Below are positions 8,368 through 13,993 of a stretch of 35,604 nt of DNA, piece after piece (position 1 is the stretch's first letter; each line of letters begins with the position of its first letter). This stretch comes from Anaeroplasma bactoclasticum (lineage in GTDB: Bacteria; Bacillota_I; Bacilli_A; Acholeplasmatales; Anaeroplasmataceae): assembly GCF_003550015.1 (NCBI RefSeq), contig NZ_QXEV01000017.1, forward strand, positions 1 to 35,604, read 5' to 3'. The notes beneath the pieces are model-generated. The model was given only the letters and a program-made list of their open reading frames with translations, was not told the origin of the DNA and did not search any database. The position numbers and the translations under genes are program-made.

Positions 8368-8892
8368 TTAGGAATCATAGAAATTATTTCCATCATTAGT
8401 AACTAAGCGTTCCATCTTAGGATATTCATAAATTAATTTATTGTTCTTATTTTGAATTAAATAATCTACAAATTCCTTAGCGTAGAATTTAGCCATTGGT
8501 AAATTATGCAATAAATAATTACCACAATTGGCCTCTGTTGCCCCTGGAACAGTTTCATATTTTTCTACTTCCTTGAAGGAATCTAAAATCAAATCATAAA
8601 TTGCTTCAGGCTTTCTATCTCCTTTTAAGATTAAATAGAATCCTGTTAAGCACCCCATAGGGCCCCAGTAAATAACCTCATCCTTCCAAGCTGGATTATT
8701 TCTTAAATATGTAGCAATGATATGTTCTAAAGTATGCATTGCAGCTACATCGATTGCTGGTTCTCTATTTGGTTTTTTTAATCTTATATCATAAGTAGAT
8801 GCCTTACCATTTAAAATAGTATCTCCTCTACTAAAAAATATACCAGGAATTATATATCTATGATCTATAGAAAAACTTTGAATTAAATCCAT
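8368..8892 (-). CDS. luxS: S-ribosylhomocysteine lyase LuxS
   Basis: Cleaves S-ribosylhomocysteine to homocysteine and DPD, the precursor of autoinducer-2, in the activated methyl cycle. The metal site is intact: HTLEH (H53, H57) and the Cys in TEANCGN (C123). The catalytic Cys is in GPMGC (C81), and the Glu of the HxxEH motif is present. At 174 aa it is slightly longer than typical LuxS (about 155-160), with a short C-terminal extension. The ribosome binding site GAGGTG overlaps the stop of the upstream antiporter and the genes are 4 bp apart, so luxS is probably transcribed from the fluoride-riboswitch promoter. No Pfs (mtnN) gene is in the window. Confidence 0.97.
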   Translation of the reverse strand: MDLIQSFSIDHRYIIPGIFFSRGDTILNGKASTYDIRLKKPNREPAIDVAAMHTLEHIIATYLRNNPAWKDEVIYWGPMGCLTGFYLILKGDRKPEAIYDLILDSFKEVEKYETVPGATEANCGNYLLHNLPMAKFYAKEFVDYLIQNKNNKLIYEYPKMERLVTNDGNNFYDS

Positions 8893-8896
8893 ATAT

Positions 8897-10144
8897 TTAC
8901 ACCTCTATTTCTTCCTTTGATATTATATCATATTCTTCATTAAGTTCACTATCTATAATATCTTTTTCTAATAGCTTTTTATATGTATTATCCATTAATA
9001 TTGCACCTAAAGGTGCAGTAATTAATATAGAAATAACTGCACCAGTTAATACAATACTACCACAAGCTAATCCTTCAGTTAGTGCAATTGCACCAATTGA
9101 TGCTTGAACAGTAGCCTTAGGAAGGTATGAGAATATAATAAATAGCTTCTCTTTTTTAGTGAAGGAGGTTGCAAGGATAGATATAAATACACCTATACTT
9201 CTAAAGATTAGGGCAATACATATAATACCAACTAATATAGCACCATCCCTAGAGAATGCATAATGGATATTAGTTGCAATACCTACTAAAGTAAATAATA
9301 ATATTTCAAAACCACTCCATAAGGAATTATAGGTCTTTTGCATATCTTTGGCTTCCTTCTTTTTAAATATATTCACTGTTAATGCCATAACAATTATTGC
9401 AAGCAAAGAAGATATACTAAAATATGGCTTTAATAATGCTTCTAAATATAATATTCCAAAGGATGTACCAAGCATAAGAATAACATGAATAATAGTACTC
9501 ATTTTTAATTTATGAATAATAAATACAATTAAAAATCCAACCAGAATTCCTAGTGTAATACCACTAACTATGCTTAATGGAATTTGAGTAATATTCCAAA
9601 GATTAAAGTTGGAGTTTTTGGCTAATTCTTTAAAAGAATAAAATAATACGATTACAAAAATATCATCACAAGATGCTCCTGCCATAATTACCTCTGGTAC
9701 ACTATTTTTCTTTCCATATCCTTCTTCCATTAGTTTAATCATTCTAGGTACAACGATAGCTGGTGATACAGCAGCTATAACAGAGCCTAGTAATAATGCT
9801 TCAATGTAAGATATTCCTAAAAATATAGGAGCAAATATTGTAATTCCTATTATTTCAAAGGTAGCTGGTATGAAACACAAAAATATAGCTGGTCTACCTA
9901 TTTTCTTCAAATTATGAATATCTAAGGATAATCCACTTCTAGTTAATATAATAACTAATGCAATTTGTCTTAAATAAGATGATATATCTATTAAAGTATT
10001 ATCTACTATATTAAATACAGATGGTCCTATTAATATTCCAAGTATTATATACCATACTAGCTTAGGTAGTTTTATTTTTTCAAATATAAATCCACCCAAT
10101 ATACCACAAGTAAATATTAAAAATAATGATAAAAATATGTTCAT
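8897..10144 (-). CDS. CPA-family cation/proton antiporter, fluoride-associated
   Basis: An integral membrane monovalent cation:proton antiporter (Na_H_Exchanger fold) of 415 aa with about 12 hydrophobic segments. The block LLLGSVIAAVSPAIVVPRMI is typical, and MAGASCDDIFVIVLFYS carries the paired Asp of the CPA core. I set the start at 10144, where AGGAGG lies 4 nt upstream. The longer open frame to 10252 runs through a riboswitch and is not coding. CPA antiporters are among the genes known to be controlled by fluoride riboswitches, where they are thought to help expel fluoride or rebalance protons. luxS follows in the same transcript. Confidence 0.9.
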   Translation of the reverse strand: MNIFLSLFLIFTCGILGGFIFEKIKLPKLVWYIILGILIGPSVFNIVDNTLIDISSYLRQIALVIILTRSGLSLDIHNLKKIGRPAIFLCFIPATFEIIGITIFAPIFLGISYIEALLLGSVIAAVSPAIVVPRMIKLMEEGYGKKNSVPEVIMAGASCDDIFVIVLFYSFKELAKNSNFNLWNITQIPLSIVSGITLGILVGFLIVFIIHKLKMSTIIHVILMLGTSFGILYLEALLKPYFSISSLLAIIVMALTVNIFKKKEAKDMQKTYNSLWSGFEILLFTLVGIATNIHYAFSRDGAILVGIICIALIFRSIGVFISILATSFTKKEKLFIIFSYLPKATVQASIGAIALTEGLACGSIVLTGAVISILITAPLGAILMDNTYKKLLEKDIIDSELNEEYDIISKEEIEV

Positions 10145-10162
10145 AATTCCTCCTAAATAATG

Positions 10163-10257
10163 AAAAAAAGCTGATTTGCCCATGATTAAAAAATCATAGA
10201 CGTCATCAGCTTTAGATAAGCGGTTTAGCATTTCTGCAAGGGAGACAATCATTCCCC
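10163..10257 (-). promoter_or_regulatory. Fluoride (crcB) riboswitch with overlapping terminator
   Basis: Reading down the minus strand, GGGGAAUGAUUGUCUCCC (10257-10240) is the GG-x-G-AUG stem-loop. A small GCA-GAAA-UGC hairpin follows, then UAAACCGC, a GCUU/AAGC stem and UGAUGACGUCUAUGA (ending near 10194). These match the conserved features of the fluoride aptamer (RF01734). AAAGCUGAU (10213-10205), part of the aptamer 3' strand, can instead pair with AUCAGCUUU (10175-10167), followed by a T7 run. Fluoride binding should therefore block termination and turn the antiporter-luxS operon on. A TATAAT at 10272-10267 is a good -10. Confidence 0.87.
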
Positions 10258-10319
10258 ACGAAATTAATTATACTATATTTAAAAAAATAATAAATATGCA
10301 ATTTAATAAAAGTTGTATT

Positions 10320-10664
10320 TTAAAGAGAATAACCCAAATTTATATCAAATGGTGCAATTAAAAGTTTTTGTAAGTCTTTATTATAATTTTGAAAGAAGGT
10401 TTTAATGGCTTTACCATAGTTCTCTTTTGTATCAAACTCCCAAATAGAATAATATTTAACACATTTTACAATCTTAGTTAATTCTCTTGGAGCTTCTCCA
10501 AGTTCAATTCCATCTATTGTGTAAAATCTTTTAAAATACTTTAAAGATATACATCCATTACACTTTAATTGCTTTATTGAAATTTCTTCTATCTTTGCTT
10601 CAAATTCATTTAGTTTATCTGGTTTAACCTGAAAGAGTTTCATCTCTATAAAACTATTATTCAT
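10320..10664 (-). CDS. Hypothetical dimeric alpha/beta-barrel-like protein
   Basis: A 114-aa soluble protein with the alternating strand-helix pattern of dimeric alpha-beta barrel proteins (ABM/Dabb-like). MKLFQVKPDKLNEFEAKIEE leads in and YYSIWEFDTKENYGKAIKTF near the end fits the final strand-helix. It has three cysteines (KCNGC and VKC). The start has GGTGGGAAGA just upstream. It is monocistronic, read away from the RhuM-PLD gene. The fold assignment is by pattern and no catalytic activity can be assigned. Confidence 0.6.
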   Translation of the reverse strand: MNNSFIEMKLFQVKPDKLNEFEAKIEEISIKQLKCNGCISLKYFKRFYTIDGIELGEAPRELTKIVKCVKYYSIWEFDTKENYGKAIKTFFQNYNKDLQKLLIAPFDINLGYSL

Positions 10665-10737
10665 AATATCTTCCCACCTTATGTTTCATATAAAATCCAT
10701 TATTAGAATAATTGTACCATAACACTAAATAATATGC

Positions 10738-10854
10738 TATAATACTGGTAGTAAAGGAAGTTGTAAAATGAAACATAATATTCAATTGAAATTACAACTT
10801 AATAGATTTGTATTTAGCTCCATTGCATAAAATTGCAGTGGAGTTTTCTTTTTT
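10738..10854 (+). promoter_or_regulatory. Structured leader with attenuator-like terminator ahead of the RhuM-PLD gene
   Basis: TATAAT (10738-10743, preceded by TGC) is a likely -10. Two hairpins follow in the leader. AAGTTGTAA (10758-10766) pairs with TTACAACTT (10792-10800). CTCCATTGCA (10818-10827) pairs over 10 bp with TGCAGTGGAG (10834-10843), and TTTTCTTTTTT follows directly (10844-10854). The second hairpin is a strong intrinsic terminator placed only about 10 nt before the ribosome binding site, so expression should depend on read-through. No known riboswitch aptamer is recognisable. Confidence 0.6.
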
Positions 10855-10876
10855 AGAAAACCAGGAGGAAAATCAT

Positions 10877-11719
10877 ATGAATATCAATGAAAAGAAATAT
10901 GAATTAATAAAATTTGAAGATGGAGAATTCAGTTTAGATGTAAATGTATCGCCTGATGAAGAGACTGTATGGATAAATGTTCATGATCTTGCAAAATTGT
11001 TTGAACGAGATGAAAAAACAATAAGAAAGCATATTAATAACATTTTAAATGAAGAATGTGATAATTCAGCTGTCGCATTTTTTGCGACAACTGCTTTAGA
11101 TGGCAAAACATACAATGTCGCTTATTATAATTTAGATGTAATAATATCATTGGGATATAGAGTTAAATCTAAACGAGGTATTCTATTTAGGAAATGGGCC
11201 AATTCAGTTTTAAAACGATATTTATTAAATGGTTATTCTATAAATAATAAAAGATGTATTGAATGCCAAGAAAATATAATTACATTAAATAATAAAGTAA
11301 ATAATTTAATTGAAAATACATCTATTATAAATACTAGATTATTATCACTTGAATCAACTGATAATATATTATCTAATATGCTATTTTATGAAAACAATAT
11401 ATTTGAGGCATATTCTTATATTAAAAAGCTTCTTCTATCTGCTAAGAAAGAAATAATAATTATCGATGGATATATTGATATAACTGTATTAGATATGTTA
11501 AATGAAATACATATACCTATTACTATTTACACATTACCTTCAGCTAGTATTACTAAACAAGATATTAATAAATTTCAAATTAATCATAATTTAATAGTAA
11601 ACAGAAATAATATAATACATGATAGATTTTTGATAATAGATGCTGATATTTATTCAATTGGTTCTTCTATAAAGGATGTTGGAAAGAAAAGATTTGTTAT
11701 GACAAAATTTTTACAATAA
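10877..11719 (+). CDS. RhuM-domain / phospholipase-D-like fusion protein
   Basis: Residues about 20-125 are a Virulence_RhuM (KilA-N/BRO-like DNA-binding) domain. WINVHDLAKLFERDEKTIRKH is its helix-turn-helix, and YNLDVIISLGYRVKSKRG leads into FRKWANSVL. A coiled linker follows. The C-terminal ~90 residues form a PLD-like domain with a single HxRxxxxD motif, HDRFLIID, then YSIGSSIKDVGKK. One such motif implies a dimer for activity. The start at 10877 has AGGAGG 8 nt upstream; a TTG at 10808 would run through a terminator hairpin and was rejected. Such genes occur in accessory DNA near phage and defence loci. Function, toxin or nuclease, is unproven. Confidence 0.82.
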   Translation: MNINEKKYELIKFEDGEFSLDVNVSPDEETVWINVHDLAKLFERDEKTIRKHINNILNEECDNSAVAFFATTALDGKTYNVAYYNLDVIISLGYRVKSKRGILFRKWANSVLKRYLLNGYSINNKRCIECQENIITLNNKVNNLIENTSIINTRLLSLESTDNILSNMLFYENNIFEAYSYIKKLLLSAKKEIIIIDGYIDITVLDMLNEIHIPITIYTLPSASITKQDINKFQINHNLIVNRNNIIHDRFLIIDADIYSIGSSIKDVGKKRFVMTKFLQ

Positions 11720-11746
11720 ACAAAAATGAATTATTAAAGAATATAT

Positions 11747-11776
11747 AAAAAAGCCTTGATACAATGTATCAAAGCT
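11747..11776 (-). terminator. Terminator of the tRNA-Thr transcript
   Basis: An 11-bp stem (11752-11762 with 11766-11776, one G-T pair) and 3-nt loop is followed on the minus strand by TTTTTT. Confidence 0.8.
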
Positions 11777-11787
11777 ATTGTTTCAAA

Positions 11788-11861
11788 TGGTGCTTCTTGC
11801 CGGGGTCGAACCAGCCTTTCAGCCTTACCATGGCCGCGTACTACCGATGTACTAAAGAAGC
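11788..11861 (-). tRNA. tRNA-Thr (anticodon GGU), CCA encoded
   Basis: The acceptor GCTTCTT pairs with AAGAAGC, followed by discriminator A and an encoded CCA (74 nt total). The D stem is GTAC/GTAC with a 7-nt loop. The anticodon stem CGGCC/GGCTG holds the loop ATGGTAA, giving anticodon GGT, which reads ACC and ACU. The T stem GCTGG/CCGGC encloses TTCGACC. Position 32 is A, which is uncommon. The gene lies 42 bp after the flavin reductase stop with no terminator between, so it may be partly co-transcribed. A TATAGT about 10 bp upstream of the 5' end could be its own -10. Confidence 0.93.
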
Positions 11862-11903
11862 AAGCATTTATACTATACCACAAAGTACATCTATTTTAAA
11901 ATA

Positions 11904-12464
11904 TTATTTTTTCTTTTTTACAGAATATCCAAACTTACCCAAATATTCTCCAAGACCATAATATTCTCCATGAGAATATGTAATTACTTTGGCTTTTTTT
12001 AAATCAAATTTACCACTTTCATCCATATATTTACTATCTACAGTAACGCCTAAAATATCTGCAAGTAGCATTGTATGAGATCCTAATGGAATAATTTCTT
12101 TTACTCTACATTCAATATTAACAGGAGATTCATCTATTGATGGAGCCTTAACATATTTTGATTCAATTGCAGTTAAATTTAAATCTTTAAATTTATCTGT
12201 ATCTCTACCAGATTTTACTCCTGCATAATCTGTTGCGAAAGCAAGCTCTTCTGTTGTTAAATTAACAACAAATTCCTTTGTTTCTAAAATCATAGGCATA
12301 GAGAATCTTTCAGGTCTTACTGAAATATATAACATTGGTGGATTTGTGCATACAGTACCACACCAAGCAACAGTTAATACATTCTTCTTTTCCATTGTAC
12401 CTACACTAACTAAAACTGCAGGTACAGGGTATAGCATATTTCCGCCTTTCCAATACTCTTTCAT
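11904..12464 (-). CDS. Flavin reductase-like (FMN-binding split-barrel) protein
   Basis: A 186-aa flavoredoxin-type protein that binds FMN and probably reduces flavin or transfers electrons from NAD(P)H. The pattern PVPAVLVSVGTMEKKNVLTV is followed by CTNPPMLYISVRPERFS and KEFVVNLTTEELAFATD, and these are the family's FMN-binding blocks. The start is supported by GGAGGAAG just upstream. It is divergent from a TetR regulator across a short region with two matching palindromes, so it is the likely regulated target. The electron acceptor is unknown. Confidence 0.85.
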   Translation of the reverse strand: MKEYWKGGNMLYPVPAVLVSVGTMEKKNVLTVAWCGTVCTNPPMLYISVRPERFSMPMILETKEFVVNLTTEELAFATDYAGVKSGRDTDKFKDLNLTAIESKYVKAPSIDESPVNIECRVKEIIPLGSHTMLLADILGVTVDSKYMDESGKFDLKKAKVITYSHGEYYGLGEYLGKFGYSVKKKK

Positions 12465-12490
12465 AATACTTCCTCCACCATTTTTATCAA

Positions 12491-12562
12491 TATCATTTTA
12501 TGATAATAATATTTTATTTTCAAGTTCATTTGATTGACATAAATTATCATAAATGATAAAAT
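12491..12562. promoter_or_regulatory. Divergent promoters with twin operator palindromes
   Basis: Plus promoter: TTGACA (12534-12539), 17 nt, TAAAAT (12557-12562), for tetR. Minus promoter: TTGAAA (12523-12518), 17 nt, TAAAAT (12500-12495), for the reductase. Each is overlaid by an inverted repeat with the same half-site. TATCAT-TTT-ATGATA spans 12491-12505 and TTATCAT-AA-ATGATAA spans 12544-12559. This is a strong candidate for autorepression and target repression by the TetR protein. Confidence 0.8.
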
Positions 12563-12601
12563 AACTAGCGGCGTTACAAATGTTACGTCTATGGAGGGAC
12601 T

Positions 12602-13111
12602 ATGAGTACAAACCAAGAAATTTCAAATCTAACAAAATCTTATATTAAAACTGCAATGCTAGAATTATTATCTAAACAAAGATATGATAAAATCTCTATT
12701 ACGGATTTAGTTGCAAGAGCTGGTGTATCAAGAACTGCCTTCTATAGAAATTACTCATCTAAGGATGATTTAATTGAAGATATTGTTCATGATTTAATTG
12801 AATCAACAAATATAGATATACAATTATTCTTAAATTATAATGTTAAAGAACTTGAAACGTTCTATAATTGTTTAAGAAGTAGAAAGAAAGAAATTGAAAT
12901 CATTACAAAAGCAAGCTTAGAAAACCTACATATTTTAAATCATAAAAAGGATTTAGCCTGTGAAATCATTAAAAGAAATACGGAAAAGCAATATGAGGAT
13001 GCAGCTATTGGTGGTGCAATCAACGCTATCGTTTATAAATGGATATTAGAAAACATGAACGAAACTGATGAAGAAATGGCTAAAATTACATATAAGATTA
13101 TTCATAAGTAA
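12602..13111 (+). CDS. TetR/AcrR-family transcriptional regulator
   Basis: A 169-aa repressor-type protein. Residues about 10-58 form the TetR_N helix-turn-helix: ISITDLVARAGVSRTAFYRN, followed by SSKDDLIEDIV. The remaining 110 residues are the helical ligand/dimer domain, with a C-terminal pattern (GGAINAIVYKWILENMNE) typical of TetR_C proteins. The start has GGAGGG 3-4 nt upstream. Divergence from the flavin reductase and shared half-sites in both promoters indicate it controls both genes. The ligand is unknown. A hairpin terminator follows. Confidence 0.92.
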   Translation: MSTNQEISNLTKSYIKTAMLELLSKQRYDKISITDLVARAGVSRTAFYRNYSSKDDLIEDIVHDLIESTNIDIQLFLNYNVKELETFYNCLRSRKKEIEIITKASLENLHILNHKKDLACEIIKRNTEKQYEDAAIGGAINAIVYKWILENMNETDEEMAKITYKIIHK

Positions 13112-13120
13112 AATAGAATT

Positions 13121-13148
13121 ACATGTTGAATCGATCAACATGTTTTTG
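13121..13148 (+). terminator. Terminator after tetR
   Basis: ACATGTTGA (13121-13129) pairs with TCAACATGT (13135-13143) around 5 nt and is followed by TTTT. Confidence 0.85.
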
Positions 13149-13197
13149 TTTTATTTCTATATAAACCTATAGTTGAATTTAATAATCTATTAAGTTA

Positions 13198-13225
13198 TTG
13201 AAACGAATGAATAATTTCATATAAT
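13198..13225 (+). promoter_or_regulatory. Promoter of the XRE regulator gene
   Basis: TTGAAA (13198-13203), 16-nt spacer, TATAAT (13220-13225). The spacer begins and ends so that TGAAA and TTTCA form a loose inverted repeat across the promoter. Confidence 0.55.
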
Positions 13226-13248
13226 TGGTAGTGTAGGAGAAAAGAATA

Positions 13249-13770
13249 ATGGATATTATTAAAATTGGAGAATATATTAAAAAACTAAGAATTAAAAACA
13301 ACCTCACTCAACAGGAACTTGGAGAAAAACTTAATGTTAGCTTTCAAGCAGTTTCTAAATGGGAAAGAGGTCTTGCATTGCCAGATTCAAGTATACTATT
13401 AGATCTTGCAGATATATTAGGAACTACAACAGACTTATTATTAAATGGTGGTACACTAATCTGTGGTAAAAGAAAACAAGCAACTGTTAAAGAAATTATT
13501 AATGGCTTTGAAGCAATAGAAACTATTCGACAAGCATTTGGTGAGCATAGTATGTTCTATTTAGGAATAAAAGAAGGTATTAGTACAAAAATGAATTTTG
13601 ATTTTGAAGAGGCCTTAATAAAGCATAGAGAAGTTCTATATACAGAAGCAATTTTGCAAGCAATTATTTTTGAAAACAAGATGTTTAATATGGATGATAT
13701 TCAATCTTATATAAAAAGCGAAAAGATGCTTTTAGAAATTGAAAATGCAATAAATAAATACAGCAAATAA
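13249..13770 (+). CDS. XRE-family helix-turn-helix regulator
   Basis: A 173-aa DNA-binding protein. Residues 5-65 form a Cro/CI-type HTH: LRIKNNLTQQELGEKLNVSF, then QAVSKWERGLALPDSSILLDLA. The rest is a helical domain of unknown role without membrane segments. In this family the C-terminal part often senses a signal or oligomerises. The start follows TAGGAG. It is monocistronic, with a promoter at 13198 and a terminator shared with copA. Targets cannot be predicted; nearby copA already has CsoR. Confidence 0.88.
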   Translation: MDIIKIGEYIKKLRIKNNLTQQELGEKLNVSFQAVSKWERGLALPDSSILLDLADILGTTTDLLLNGGTLICGKRKQATVKEIINGFEAIETIRQAFGEHSMFYLGIKEGISTKMNFDFEEALIKHREVLYTEAILQAIIFENKMFNMDDIQSYIKSEKMLLEIENAINKYSK

Positions 13771-13792
13771 AAAAGACCCGAGGGTCTTTTTA
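13771..13792. terminator. Bidirectional terminator between XRE gene and copA
   Basis: AAAAGACC (13771-13778) pairs with GGTCTTTT (13783-13790) around CGAG, with A/T runs on both sides. It serves both convergent transcripts. Confidence 0.85.
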
Positions 13793-13993
13793 TTTTGCTT
13801 CATAGCCAGCTTCATTAATCGCATTTTTAAGTGTATCTATACTAACATCCTTATTTAATGTAACAGTTACATTCTTATCCTCTAGGGATGCAACAGCATC
13901 TTCTACACCTAAAACATTCTTGCAAGCCTCTTCTACATGAGCCTTACAATGCTTACACATCATACCTTCAACAGGTATTACAACCTTATTCAT
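13790..13993 (-). CDS. Possible stand-alone CopZ from an internal start in copA
   Basis: Within copA the linker codons read AAGGAGG, 11 nt later ATG (13993-13991), in frame. Translation from there would give a 67-aa protein with the exact layout of CopZ: PVEGMMCKHC metal site near the start, beta-alpha-beta fold, no extension. Free copper chaperone and fused domain could thus come from one gene. The spacing is longer than the optimum of 5-9 nt and the Glu/Lys-rich linker naturally creates GGAGG-like codons, so this is a hypothesis, not a firm call. Confidence 0.35.
   Translation of the reverse strand: MNKVVIPVEGMMCKHCKAHVEEACKNVLGVEDAVASLEDKNVTVTLNKDVSIDTLKNAINEAGYEAK

Noticed and set aside
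10145-10252. N-terminal extension of the antiporter open frame
   Set aside because: It runs through the riboswitch and terminator, and the ATG at 10144 has an AGGAGG site.
10808-10876. TTG start upstream of the RhuM-PLD gene
   Set aside because: It lies in the leader hairpin and has no ribosome binding site; the ATG at 10877 has AGGAGG.
11788-11861. Attachment site at the tRNA 3' end
   Set aside because: No second copy of the tRNA 3' end or integrase gene is seen in the window.
11764-11961. Plus-strand open frame of 65 aa
   Set aside because: It overlaps the tRNA-Thr and the reductase 3' end and has no ribosome binding site.
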